This document shows, piece by piece, positions 20,496 through 31,900 of a DNA stretch of 64,000 nucleotides. The notes under the pieces were generated by a model. The model made no database searches, was not told the origin of the DNA, and worked only from the letters and a program-made list of their open reading frames with translations. How positions within the stretch are numbered: the stretch's first letter is position 1; each line of letters begins with the position of its first letter. The DNA is from Diatrype stigma (taxonomy: Eukaryota > Ascomycota > Sordariomycetes > Xylariales > Diatrypaceae): NCBI GenBank assembly GCA_022225965.2, contig JAKJXP020000162.1:1-64000 (forward strand). Direction: 5' to 3'. The translations under genes were made by a program, and so were the position numbers.

Positions 20496-22700
20496 ATTCG
20501 TAAGGATATAAGCCCTTAGGGTTTTCTTGTATTATTAATCCCGAAAAAAGCTCCCGGTTAAACGACGAAGCTTAATAAGTATAATTTATTCGTTATATGG
20601 CGGTTTTGCTGCGATTATTGCGAATTTAATACCAAACAAAAGAAAAACGCATATTTTTTGTTTAATGTAATGAATAAGATATAATGCGCGGCAAGTTATC
20701 GATAGTATTGCTTTATCGATTTTAAGAATGGCTTTTAATAAATTAAAATATACGAACCAAATATTAAAAAAACGGCTTTCGTAATTCCATTTGGATTATA
20801 CAAATGGGTAATTATGCCTTTCGGTTTTTATAACGCCTTAATAACGTTTTAAGCATTAATAAAAGAAATTTTCGAGCCTTTTCGAAAATTTATTTTAGGC
20901 ATGTTCGATAATATGGCCGTATGGGCAAATATTCGAAAATAACTTTACGAACGAATGATTTTATTTTTTAAAAGGCTTTTAAGTTTTGGCATAATTATTA
21001 ATACAGTTAAGTTTTTAATGTTTATTCGTAAAAAAAATTTTTTGGAATTCTTAATTTCCGAAAACGGAATCGAAGCCGATTTTATTAAGGTTGCTGCTAT
21101 TCGGGATTAATTTAAGCCCGAAATTATAACGTAAATGCGTAATTTCGTAAATGCTGCTGGTTATTTTCGTTATTTTATTAGTTATTATTTTCGCTTTGTA
21201 ATTTTTTTGATAGTATTAATAAAAAGCCCGAAAAATAAACGCGTAACTTTATTTCCGGAAGCAATAGCGGCCTAAAAGAAAATCCGTAAGAAAATTATTA
21301 TAATTTTAATGATACGTACGTTCGATTAAAGGAAGTTCTTCGTAATCGAGACCGACGTTTCGTAAAACGACGTCGACGCCGTTTTATTATAACCCTATAT
21401 GCATATAAACGGCAATACCGTTTTTTACTTTATTGCTTATTTTTCGAAAAAATTAATTGATATACAATTACGATATTTTATATAAAAGCGAAAACTTTTG
21501 GGAATTATGCTGGCATTTTAATATTAGCGGCATTGAATAAAAAAAGGCGAAATTACGGTAATTACGGATTACGAATTTTTAAAAACCTTTAATACGAAAA
21601 TCGAATAATTCGTTCGAATCGTTAAATTTTTAAATGCTATTAAACATTATGGCATTCGTATTTATTATAAATTAAGAAAAACTAACGTTTTTGCGGATTA
21701 CTTGTTTAAATTTTCGGAATAAACCGAAACGTCGATACTTTTTGATAAGTTATTTTTTAACGAAATCGAATTCATTCGAAAATCCGATTAATTAATCCGA
21801 ATTAATCTTTAAGCCATTTTCGAATTTTTACGTTTCGAAATAGCCTTATTTTTTGTTATTTTATTAAGCTTTATTAATAAGCACTTTTTTTTTTTTCGAA
21901 ATAAGTTATATAAGGCGGTGGCATATAAGAAAGTTCCGAATAACTCTTTATATTTTAAGGGCACCGTAATAAACGTATAAATTTTATAAAAGATTTTAAA
22001 ATACGATAATTTTTTAATGCAACTAAAGAAAATTTATTACGAAAAGGAATATTGTATAATTAAAGTTATATTCCGGAAAGTCCAAAAGCGATTTTGGTAT
22101 TTAAAAATCGTATTTATAGCATAATAAGTTACGGTTAAATGCCCGAATTATTAATTAATAAAAAAACCGGATTTTTTTTTGCCCGATTTAAATTTCATAT
22201 AATTTTTTACTTTTTTTATACGATAAGCGATTAATTATACGGCAATAAATAAATTATACATTTTCGTTGCCGTTAAATACGTAATAAGATAGGTTAAAAC
22301 TAAAGTTATGCCGACCATTTAATTCGTTAATATTATTTTTATATTTAATAAAATCGGAATTACTTTCGATTATTTAAAGGAATGAATTAATAATAACGAA
22401 AGGACTTTCGTAAACAAAGCCGCTATTAAATAAAATAAAACGTATAATATAAAAGTAAAACCAATTATATCCGCAAGATTTAAAGGTAACGGTAAGGTTA
22501 AGAAAATTAATTAGGACTTAAAATATATTATAATTTAAAAATACGCAGCAAATCCAATGCCGAAAAATCTTAATAAATTATTTTAACGTGCTATAACGAT
22601 ATATAATCGGATATTCAAACCGAATAGCTATAGCTCTTTTTTTTTGTTATACGGCATTTAACCTTTCCAAAAATAACCCCGAATCGAATATTTCGAATAC
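20496..22700 (+). pseudogene. Remnant pol of the gypsy element (RT, RNase H, integrase)
   Basis: Frame-by-frame reading of the + strand shows the RT block from about 20496 (GFLVLLIPKKAPG, then WRFCCDY), the polymerase motif degraded to GMFDNMAVWA near 20899 (the expected second Asp is Asn), and an RNase H start near 21340 (ETDVS). The integrase C-terminal part is near 22390-22680 (ERTFVNKA; FFLLYGI). Expected Trp and Gln codons are often TAA or TAG, as C-to-T and G-to-A changes would produce. The order RT-RNase H-integrase is that of Ty3/gypsy, not Ty1/copia. No functional protein can be made. Confidence 0.85.
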
Positions 22701-23150
22701 GTTCGTAAACCGATAAAGGAAAAGGAAATCGAAAACGAACGCCGATTGGTAAAACAGTATAAAATATCGTTAGCCAGGTTACGATTTAATAATGTAAAGG
22801 TTTCGCGAAATTAAGTAAAAGCGTATCTTTAGGAAAAAAAAGGCTTTATCCGTATTTACGTTCCCGGCGATTGGATTTTTTGCATACGTTAACGCAAAGG
22901 AAAATACGAACCGTATTATAATGGATCTTAAATTATTATTAATTATTATTAAGGAAATATTTATTATTTACGAAGCCCGAAAGGAATATAATTATAAAAT
23001 AAATATAACGGCATTAATTTATTTCCAACTTACATAAAAAACGGGCATTCCGTAAAAAGCTTTTAATACGCCAATAAGCGGCTTTTAAAATAGGATTATC
23101 GGCGCTTATTTAAAAGGGAAAATCTTATAATAATCGAGAACAATCTAATT

Positions 23151-23165
23151 AAAAAAGGGAAATAA
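23151..23165 (+). other. Polypurine tract of the gypsy element
   Basis: A 15-base all-A/G run except one T directly before the 3' LTR, the expected site for plus-strand DNA priming. Confidence 0.6.
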
Positions 23166-23407
23166 TATGAATCCCTAAGGTAATAAATATTAAGACTAAA
23201 GTATTCGGCTAATTAAATAATAAGAAGTAAATTTCTAAGGAATTTATTTTTGCAATTGTATTATATTTAGCTATAAATCAGGAAACCTTCTGTTTTTTTT
23301 CCTTTTTTTCCTTTCCTTTAAGTAATAATTGCAATAGAAACCCTAAGGATTTAATATTTAGCTGGATCAGTGATAATTAGGTAATTGGGGTTAGTTGCAA
23401 TACGTAC
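23166..23407 (+). repeat. 3' LTR of the gypsy element
   Basis: 242 bp, counterpart of 17703-17944. It differs mainly by C/T and G/A transitions. Confidence 0.88.
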
Positions 23408-23412
23408 AGCAG
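23408..23412. repeat. Right target-site duplication AGCAG
   Basis: Matches 17698-17702. Confidence 0.8.
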
Positions 23413-24477
23413 GTTGAGTTGCATAGAGCCAGATGGCCATTGGCCTGCTGTCTAAGTATGTACGTATGGACTGTATGTACAATGCATGCATGTAATGTGT
23501 TCTACTCGGCCTATATACGGCTAATATCGAAAGCTGTTAGGTACATTAGCAGTTTGTATGTAGCTAGCGCCATTGACGATAGGTAACGGCTTTATGTTGT
23601 GTTTAAGTACCTAGGTAGACATCGTTGCTTCATGCAAATTACGGCCCTGTGCTTTACTTACCTACCTACTATAGATGGTAATTTAGTAGTCACCTTGAAG
23701 TCATGGTGTATTGTTTGTTGCTTCCAATCCAACTCCAAGTATCAGCACGCCTACGCTTGGCTTGCTTCCAGGTGTATAGGCCGGTGGCCTATTATCCTAT
23801 CATAAAAGACCACTTTTCTTCGACCTGCAAGTATAAGTCATGGGTTCGCGGTCGTTGTTTGCATGCCGAGTATACGAAATATATAGCGAGGTAGCCATGC
23901 ATTGGAACGCTGCAACGCTTCTATCTTCCTTCTATCGAGCTGCTAACTTAGGGGAAGTCCCTGGCGATCTGCTGGAAACACGATGCAGAATGACGTAGGT
24001 GCTGTGTCCTGATCGTTATCGCAGATATGTCACCTACCTACTCGAGCCGTCAAGCGTGTTTAGCAGTGGTTCTACCGCCCTCCCCATCCCCCCCTTTCCT
24101 GGCTACACAACACCCGGTAGGTAGGTAAATAAAATATAGGCTGCTTGCTTGCTAGGTACCTCGTCAGCTAAGAGTCAAGACATAGGTGCAGCCAAACAGC
24201 GCATGGACCACTGCTTAACACGACGGCATGTTTGCATGTGACTCTTTCAGTAAGTACCTAGCAGCCCTAGGTAGGTACGATGCAGGTTTCGCAGTTGATT
24301 GATCATTCTTAGAGGTGATGCCTTAATCTCTTTTCTCCATTCGGTTTCTACCAGTACTTACCAACCGAGCGGCACGATCTTTTTGTCTGCATCTTAGCAA
24401 ACTAAACCGTCTTCATCATCGAAGAACTCGGGTATCCCTATACACTGGCCAAGTCTCGCCGCTTGCTCTCCGGTGCG
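23413..24477. other. Intergenic between the gypsy element and the APH-fold gene
   Basis: Normal GC content returns immediately after the LTR. Several TACCTAGG/CCTAGGTA-type words occur (about 23608, 24150, 24255). No gene is supported. Confidence 0.5.
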
Positions 24478-25704
24478 ATGTCTCCTCATTCAGTATCCTC
24501 GCACTCGGGATCTGATGCTGAATCGGAATCCTCAACCATAGTCTATGAGCACGAACCATTTGACACCTTCCGCGATCGTGCTCTGTCGCTTGCACGTGGA
24601 AAACTATGGCCCGGCATTCCTGCTAAGGATATTGCGGTTGAGCGAATGCGAGGCGGTGGCTTCAATCGCATCATCGGTCTCAATCTCTTGACGGGGGAGC
24701 ATACGCAATATATTCTACGCGTTCCCCGGTTCGATACCACACAGCTTGATCGCGACGTGGCTGCCCTATGCTTCATACAACGGCATTCTAGGGTCCCCGC
24801 GCCTAGAGTGGTGACATTTGACGAAACGGAAGAGAACGAGTTGAATTACCCCTATATGGTTCAAAACCGCATTGCGGGAAAGGATTTATACACGGCATAT
24901 CCAGAACTTGACCACTGCGCACGATGTCGCATTGCAAAGGCGCTCGGGGGCGTCTTTCGTCAGTTGTTAGCAGTGCGGAGCAGTATGCCTGGCCGCTTGG
25001 TCCTACCTGAAGACGAAAAGCGTCTCGACGCGCCACTCCACGTTGCCCCATTTCCGCCTACAGACCCCCCAGTATCTATAGAATACACTGGCTCTTCTAG
25101 CGTTCAGTCAGTGTATGAGCTACTCACGACCGCCTTCAAAACCCAGAAAGCAGAGGCCTTAGAGCTTGACTCTAATGATACCGTCGGCTCCACAATGATA
25201 GACGATTTCATTAATATGACATCTCAACTGGATGCCGCGGGATGGCTAGCTGGTGTGCCTTATACTCTGGCACATCTTGATCTTGCTCCTCGGAATATAT
25301 TGGTTAAACTGGCCAGCAACCTCGAGCAGCCTATCATATCTGCGATTCTAGACTGGGATAGTGCGTTGCTGGCCCCTATGTTCATGTCCTGTACCCCGCC
25401 TCTTTGGCTCTGGGCGTGGCAGGACGACGAGGATGAAGACGAGCGGACAGCTAACCACGGACCACCGACCCCGGAAGGATATGCATTGAAGCAGCTGTTT
25501 GAAGCGGCAGCTGGCCCAAGTTATCTCAAGTATGCCTATGACCCGGTATATCGACTAGCAAGATGCCTTACACGATTTGCATTTGATGGCGTACGCTCTA
25601 ACGAGGATTACAAGGAAGCTAAGATAATGCTTCAAGAGTGGTCTTCTATACATCAGGCAGGCTTTGGAGCATCTCCCGTAAACCAAAGCGCCGGGCAAGG
25701 ATAG
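24478..25704 (+). CDS. APH-fold phosphotransferase (aminoglycoside/choline-kinase-like family)
   Basis: The single-exon gene encodes 408 residues from the ATG at 24478 (MSPHSVSSHS). The open frame runs five codons further upstream without an ATG. The kinase-like N-lobe includes VERMRGGGFNRIIGLNL and YILRVPRFDTTQLDRDVAAL. The catalytic loop is HLDLAPRN (His266, Asp268, Asn273), followed by the metal-binding segment ILDWDSA (Asp292). Members of this large fungal family phosphorylate small molecules or are uncharacterised; the true substrate cannot be read from sequence and antibiotic resistance should not be assumed. All key residues are present, so it may be active. It sits between two retrotransposons with no intron and no obvious operon-like partner. 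Confidence 0.85.
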   Translation: MSPHSVSSHSGSDAESESSTIVYEHEPFDTFRDRALSLARGKLWPGIPAKDIAVERMRGGGFNRIIGLNLLTGEHTQYILRVPRFDTTQLDRDVAALCFIQRHSRVPAPRVVTFDETEENELNYPYMVQNRIAGKDLYTAYPELDHCARCRIAKALGGVFRQLLAVRSSMPGRLVLPEDEKRLDAPLHVAPFPPTDPPVSIEYTGSSSVQSVYELLTTAFKTQKAEALELDSNDTVGSTMIDDFINMTSQLDAAGWLAGVPYTLAHLDLAPRNILVKLASNLEQPIISAILDWDSALLAPMFMSCTPPLWLWAWQDDEDEDERTANHGPPTPEGYALKQLFEAAAGPSYLKYAYDPVYRLARCLTRFAFDGVRSNEDYKEAKIMLQEWSSIHQAGFGASPVNQSAGQG

Positions 25705-26367
25705 TTTCACCGAGGCCTGCGTCTATAACCGTCGGCATATTCGAATTTGCACCGTCGATCATCTGCTTTTATGAACCCTCAAAATGGTTTAATCAAACAT
25801 GCGGAGATAATCTGCTTTATTTAACTCCCTGTCCTACTCTCAGTCCGTTCGAGATGCCTCTTGGATCTCCGCGCAGCAGGCGTATCATTATCCAACCCTC
25901 CTGAGCCGACCACTGAGTCATTTCTGCGACTGTCAAGATGAGAGCATCTACGGGTGTTCGCTACAACAAAAGATTATTGGTTTAGAGAAGGAAGGGATAT
26001 AAGTGAATGCCAGTACGGCAGCCGATGGCAAAATTCCTATTTATACATACTAGAGGTATGGGTGCCTTAGGCAAGCCACTCCTATTGTCAGCCATTCCTA
26101 TTGTCTGTCCCTCCCATTGTGATATCTCCCCAATGTACCAGAGCCGACCGCTACAATTCTTAAGTTCCTGGTCTTTTCATCTTCGAGATGAGCGAGGTCT
26201 CCTATCCAGAGTTCACGTTGCCCGCTCCCCGCTACTACTATCAGCACATTCCGATGCCACCACGGACCCTCACACCCCCTTTATTGATTGATCAAACATT
26301 GATTGATTGGTTGTTTAAACACATCACCATTATTCATCTTCATACGATTCTTCGAGGAAGGAGAAAA
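25705..26367. other. Intergenic, no supported gene
   Basis: 3' flank of the kinase-like gene and leader of the small Cys/His protein gene. An ATG at 26188 is in frame with the latter but would add a low-complexity extension. Confidence 0.45.
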
Positions 26368-26583
26368 ATGCCTAAAAAGGGGGCCAGCACAACGCATCAT
26401 TGCCCTAAAAAGAGAAAGGGTAATTGTCGACCTAACAAAAGCATGGGCTACTGTACGGCACACCAAACCATATGTGGAACTCACAACATCATTCATTTGA
26501 CGAATGATGGATGCTACAAATGCGAAAAAGAAGCTGGAGCAAAAGCCAAAGCTGATGTCGAAGCTCTAGCAGGCAACTGGTAA
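26368..26583 (+). CDS. Small Cys/His-rich protein, putative zinc binder, unknown function
   Basis: A 71-residue frame starts at the ATG at 26368 in a good context (GAAAAATGCC). The Cys/His pattern is C12-x7-C20-x8-C29-x2-H32-x3-C36-x2-H39-x9-C49-x2-C52. It looks like paired metal ligands (CTAHQTICGTH, then CYKC) after a basic start (KKRKGNCRPNKS). No signal peptide is present, so a cytosolic or nuclear site is inferred. The C-terminal tail is Ala/Lys-rich and probably helical. I recall similar small unnamed proteins in other filamentous fungi but cannot confirm this here. An alternative start at 26188 in the same frame would give 131 residues, but its extra segment lacks any conserved look. 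Confidence 0.6.
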   Translation: MPKKGASTTHHCPKKRKGNCRPNKSMGYCTAHQTICGTHNIIHLTNDGCYKCEKEAGAKAKADVEALAGNW

Positions 26584-27656
26584 ATAATACTGACTAAATG
26601 GGGTTGTGGATACTACGTTCGCCACCTCAGTGTCGTGCATGTTGGGTCGCTTGCTAATCCGCAAAGTCTAGATTGAGAAACGTATCACAATGAAGAGCGC
26701 GTCATGCTGTTCAAGTCCAAGTACGAAGCAGCACTCCACGCTGTAGGATGACAGGAAGCGACGTTGTGCTTGTTCAAGACGGTTTGACAGCACATCATAC
26801 ACGCAGTGATCACGAACTAATCATGATTCGGAAAATGCTATAACCATGTAGTATGCGTCGGCCAGTATGGCTAGGTCATCACGACAAGGTTGTCACCGAA
26901 GCTATAGGCTACTACTGAGTAGTAATTGCTTGCATTGTAATACTTGGTATCACTCTTCTCTTCTGCACTAATGAAATACCTAGCCGCCGACTACCCCGGT
27001 CTTGGTCACCTTAACAAAATGATGATGTTGTCTTTCTACTTGCAAGCCCCGTCTTACAATTACTCCTTTGCACACCTCAAAATTTTGAGGCTCAAGACCA
27101 CACTATACGCATTATCCCTTTTGTACCACTCCGTCAGTCCCGTCCACCCTTTGAAGTTCATGATCAGGGGGTGTTGCAGAAGGACGGTAAATAACCAGTA
27201 AAGGTTGGTTATCTACTTTGTATCAATCAAAGTCATTATGTACAGCACTCCCAATAATAGTCTATCGAGTGCTGGATACGACAACCATATCTCATATGCA
27301 TTCTTACTCGGGGCAATATTCAACCATGGACATTTAAATAGGAGAAATACTAATTATGGCGTCTTATAAGCTATTGTTTATCCTTGCAGCCCCGGACGTT
27401 AGCCTCCCTTCAAGAGGAGCGGATACGATACCTCGCACGCAATTCACGTGATAGTTGACGTACTCCTGCTTTGCCAATTCCGTGCGTGTATTATCAATAG
27501 CTGAGTCGAACTAGCTCGTACGATGCCATCCCGATAGATAATCGGGTATATAAGTTGATAGGACGTAGATAGAACCGAAAACGAAAGCTGTGATTTTATT
27601 CCCCTCAAAGTGGGTGATATTAGTTCTTAGAAGGTAGTTTTATACCATAGAACAAA
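26584..27656. other. Intergenic, about 1 kb, no gene seen
   Basis: Upstream region of the monooxygenase gene. No frame with domain content was found. Confidence 0.5.
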
Positions 27657-29488
27657 ATGACCGTCGACGCCCCTCCCACTCAACCACCCCTGAAGGTCGC
27701 CATCGTCGGGGCTGGACCCGGCGGTCTTGCAACGGCCATCGCGCTGTCCGGCATCCCGAACGTTGAAGTGGCCGCCTATGAGCAAGCGAGCGTGTTGCGC
27801 GAGGTCGGCGCGGGGATCAGCATCGGCGCCAATTCGTGGCGGGTGTTGGAGCTGCTCGGCGTGGCCGACTCGCTGAAGACCGGCCACGACACGTGGACGG
27901 TATTGAACATGTAAGAGCTATTTATCTATCTAGTATGTGAATGCTTTTTGCGTAGGTGCGATTGATGTGGAATCTGTGTGGAATCCTCGGTCTGCCTTAG
28001 GAGGCAGAGGGGTTGTTCTTTTCTTTACCTCTTTCCTTCTTCTTTTGTCTAGTCCTCTTTGCTTTTACCTACCTAGTTGATAGACAGACTTGGTGAGCCA
28101 CCTTTCTGAATCGTATTTGTGATCGCAAAAAGGAACGGTCGTTCCGGCGAGCAGCTGCACAAGCGCGAGAAGAAGGGGATCCCAGGAAAGCGCGCCCCGA
28201 TCCGCACTCAGAGAACCGCACTACAATCGGCGCTGCTGTCGCATGTCAAGCCCGGCATCATCCAGCTGTCGAAGAAACTCGCGCGTATGGTTGACAAAGG
28301 CGAGAAGGGCGTCGAGCTGCAGTTTGAAGATGGAAGCACTGCTACGGCGGACTTGGTAGTTGGTGCCGATGGAATCCGCTCTGTATGTCCTTGCCTCTTC
28401 ACTCAACCCCTTTATTTGAGCCCCCTCCATTCCATCGACGAGACCAGGTTCTCTCTATCTTCTCTGAGGCGGAGGAGCATTGTCTTCTCCCTCCCGCCCC
28501 CATATGCATCATGACGGTGACCCTATAGAGCTAACGGAGGAAACACAGGTTGTCCGGGACACGGCATGGCCCGACTACGAGATCAAATTCACGGGCACGA
28601 CGATATGGCGAACGCTGCTGCCGTGGGATAACGTGAAGGACCTAGATCCGCGCTTCGAGATCACGGGCTGGTGGCACACCCCGACCACCCATGTCTATTT
28701 CTCGCCGGTAGGCGAAGGCCTCTGGGAGATCGCCGCGCGGGCGTGGCACGATCCGGCCGTTCACAGCGCCAGCAAGGTGAGCTGGGGCGTGCCGGTGACT
28801 AACGAGCACGTCGAGTCGCATTTCACGGTACGTGTTCTGATACTACTTTCTCCCGCCATCTGTTTATTTCTATGCGACGTCCCCTGTAAAACCAAGCAAA
28901 AGTCATGAAACGCTGTCAGAGGAGAAGAAATAGGGGTGAGACTAATCATGCTATTACCACTTGGCTTTACAGGAGTACATCCCAGCGATCCGCGAGGCCC
29001 TCGCGCGCGTGCCGTCCGGCGGGTGGCGCGAGTTCGCGGCGTTCGCGGGGCCGGAGCTCGGCCGGCTGACGGCGTGGGACCACAAGGTGGTGCTGGTGGG
29101 GGACTCGTCGCACGCGCTGTCGGGGGCGTTCGGGTCGGGGGCCGGGTTCGCGATGGAGGACGGGTGGGTGCTGGCGCAGGCGCTGGCGCGGTTCCGGAGC
29201 GACCGGCGCCGGCGCGCGCTGGAGCTGTTCGACGCCGTCCGCCTGCCGTACTACGCGCGTATGTACGCGCACCTGGCGGCCGAGGCGGCGCGGCGCCAGG
29301 CCCGGCTGGCGGAGATCGCGGCCCGCCACAGCGGCGACGCCGACGGGCGGGAGCCCTCGTTCGACGAGCGCGTCGCCAACAAGATCATCCTAGATGGCGG
29401 CGCCGACATGTCCTGGATCTACGAGCACGACGTCGGCGCCACGTGGAGGGAGTGGGTGGGCGCGCTGGAGGCGGCCGAGTCCGGGTGA
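27657..29488 (+). CDS. FAD-dependent monooxygenase, salicylate-hydroxylase-like
   Basis: Four exons, 27657..27910, 28133..28382, 28549..28827 and 28973..29488, give 432 residues in one frame. The donors are GTAAGA, GTATGT and GTACGT; the acceptors are AAG (unusual), CAG and CAG. Three flavoprotein hydroxylase motifs are intact. The FAD-binding GxGxxG lies at residues 18-23 (VAIVGAGPGGLATAIAL). The DG motif is ADLVVGADGIRS. The GD motif is VVLVGDSSHALSGAFGSGAG. Relatives are group A hydroxylases that use NAD(P)H and O2 to hydroxylate aromatic acids or secondary metabolites; the substrate is not evident. The last exon is far more GC-rich than the first three. The gene lies 340 bp from the degraded copia element yet shows no RIP-type stops. 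Confidence 0.85.
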
Positions 29489-29824
29489 AGGCAGTGTTCA
29501 ACGTTCGTGGGCCGCGCGGAGGAAACGAGAGCTCGGCCGGCCAGCTTCTGGAACTACCGTACAGACGGGAGCATGTTGATGATGACATTGGACAAGTGAT
29601 TGTCTATGTTACATCTCGAGGTGGCTCCCAGAACTCCTTGTCTTTAATACCTATCTACTTCATTCTCCTCCATCTTGGTTATAGAGGCACATACGTTATA
29701 AGGTATATGGCAAGACATACAGATATAAATACAATGTGCTTACAACTCAGGCGAGACTATTTAGTGATTGCAGGGGATATATTACAGCTAGCTAACTCCC
29801 GTGAATGGAATGTTAACCTAGGTG
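29489..29824. other. Short intergenic gap before the copia element
   Basis: No gene. An open frame that crosses it in the + direction is an overlap of the monooxygenase exon. Confidence 0.5.
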
Positions 29825-29829
29825 TTTAT
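29825..29829. repeat. Left target-site duplication TTTAT of the copia element
   Basis: TTTAT here and at 35867-35871 flank the two LTRs exactly. Confidence 0.8.
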
Positions 29830-29965
29830 TATTGCAGGTGCAAAGCAGAAAGCAGCTGTAGGAAAGAAACTAATGATGTAGATTTAAAGAAATCTAAGCA
29901 GATGGAATACTAAAAGGCGGTTATTTAGGTATAAGTAATGCCATTAAGGCATTAGCTACGTAACA
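29830..29965 (-). repeat. 3' LTR of the copia element (element on - strand)
   Basis: 136 bp ending CGTAACA on the + strand. It is the less mutated copy. Confidence 0.86.
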
Positions 29966-30999
29966 TAATCTCTTAACCGCTTTCGGAAAACGAAGCCGTT
30001 TTTAATACCTTCTTTATATTAAATTTAAAAATTAATTAATATTATTCCATTTAAATATACGATATTTTTCGAAATATAAAAACTTTTAATTTATTATTTT
30101 ATGTCGTTACGGTATATTACGTCGAAATAAAGGTTATAGCCGATTAACGATTATTTATATAACCGCTTTAATCCTATTAATATGGGCTTAATCTTATTTG
30201 CCGTACGAATTGCTTATATTTTTCCGCTTAAAGGGCCTTCGTAAAGCCGTTTGCAATTATATCGTTCGTTCCGATATAAAGCAATCGGAAAAAACCCTTT
30301 TCGATTTTATCGATAATTTATTTATATCGGGCATTTACGTATTACGTTTTTGTTATATTTAACGGATTTAACGTTATTGCTATTGCATTTTTCGAATTCG
30401 TAAATATAATAAAAAGCTTTTATTAGGAATATTTTAATTCGGTTAATATGAAATTAATTTAAATGCTATTTATTCCGATAAGAATAAAATTAATAAATTC
30501 CGTTTTAATATTATTAAATATAACCATCGATTGTTTTTTCGTTTTTCAATATATCGGGCTTTTAGCGAATAAAATTATATGGGCGCCGATAAAAAAACGG
30601 GATTCCAAATTATCGTAAAAAATAGCGTTAGCGAAAATCCTTATTATTAAATCCGTAATTTTTTAATTACCTTTTAAAATTATTTCGAACTTAATTATTA
30701 TATTAAGGTAACGCTAAAAATGGTTTAATAGGTTTTAATAAACCTTTTTCGGCTTCGAATTCGATTTATATAGCTTATTTATTATAAAGGAAATATTTAG
30801 GCAATTATTTATTAATAAGTAATTAAATAAACTTATTTTTTAATATATTGCCGTTATTTAAATAAAAAAAAGAATTTAAGTAATAAAAATTATTAATTCG
30901 AACCGTTAAGGGGTTTTAGTTATTTTTTTTAATTGCTTTCCGTATTTATTAATTATTTTCCGAATATAATTTTTTTAAATAAGAAAAATTTTCCGTAAA

Positions 31000-31900
31000 C
31001 GCCTATTACGTTTAACGACGTATTTAAGGAATTTCGTAATTTCCCTTAAGTCTTTTAATTGGAAAAACGCTTATAATTTATCCCGAATTCGATAATATTC
31101 GGCAATTATTTTGCTTATAATAAAAATATCGTTAATATATATTAAAAGAAGCTTTTTTATTATTTCGTATTTAAATAAGCATAGGTCCTATGTTATCGGC
31201 TTAAATTCGATTTTCTTTAAGACCTTCGTAAAAATACGATATTATCAAATAAGGGCCTTTTATAAGCCGTATAACGCTTATTTAAATTTTTAAACCTTAT
31301 TTGTTCCGTTATTATATTCTTTCGATTAATAAACGTATATATTATAACCTTTAAAAAGGGCAATATTAAGGAAAGCTATTTCCATATCGTAAAACTAACC
31401 TTTTAAGTTAAAAACAGCCATAAGAATAAGAAGAATCCTAATAAATATAGCATCGGTAATAGCCGAATATACATTTTGTATTGCGTAATTTTCCTTTGCT
31501 TCGAAATTTCCGTAAATTACCAATCGGATTCTGTTTCGAATTTACTTATTATTAGCATTAAACCGTTAGTTCGTTATTTATTTTAACGATAAAACCTTAG
31601 CCCTAAAAAAAAAGGGGATTAAATTAAATATATTCTTTTTTATTAAATTATTATATTATATTTTAAAGGCTGGCTGTTATTGCTTTTAAAAAATAAGGTT
31701 TTTTTTTTGCCTTTTTTATCGTTTAAGCGAATTTCGGTACCATTATGTTTTTCATTTTTAATATGAATAAAACGTATTTCGTTAATGCCCGGATGGATTT
31801 ATTACGGGTCTTATAAAAAAACTCCTTTTTTATCCATATAAAAGGCGAATAAAGTATTAATAAAAAAGGTTTCGGCGGCATCGATTTAAAACGCGCATCG
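31000..31900 (-). pseudogene. Remnant copia reverse transcriptase
   Basis: The RT core can be read on the - strand near 31105-31150, with flanking segments broken by TAA/TAG codons. The limits are approximate. No working protein is encoded. Confidence 0.7.

Larger units (their letters stand above)
17703..23407 (+). mobile_element. Degraded Ty3/gypsy LTR retrotransposon, RIP-like
   Basis: The 5.7-kb AT-rich block is bounded by 242-bp direct repeats (17703-17944 and 23166-23407) with a target duplication outside. A purine tract (AAAAAAGGGAAATAA, 23151-23165) abuts the right LTR, fixing the + orientation. Translation of the + strand around 20.5-22.8 kb gives gypsy-type reverse transcriptase, RNase H and integrase in that order, interrupted by many stops. 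LTR differences are nearly all transitions (G/A, C/T), and the interior is extremely poor in CpA and TpG and rich in TpA. This matches RIP, a fungal premeiotic process that mutates duplicated DNA. Gag should lie near 18.2-19.7 kb but no clear zinc knuckle could be read. The element is non-autonomous today. Confidence 0.92.

Noticed and set aside
24478..25704. Reading the APH-fold protein as an antibiotic-resistance gene
   Set aside because: Fungal genomes hold many APH-fold proteins of unknown substrate; the motifs alone do not support resistance.
28936..29913. 325-codon + frame, Arg/Gly/Ala-rich, ending in AT-rich sequence
   Set aside because: Out-of-frame shadow of the GC-rich last exon of the monooxygenase; it runs into the copia LTR.
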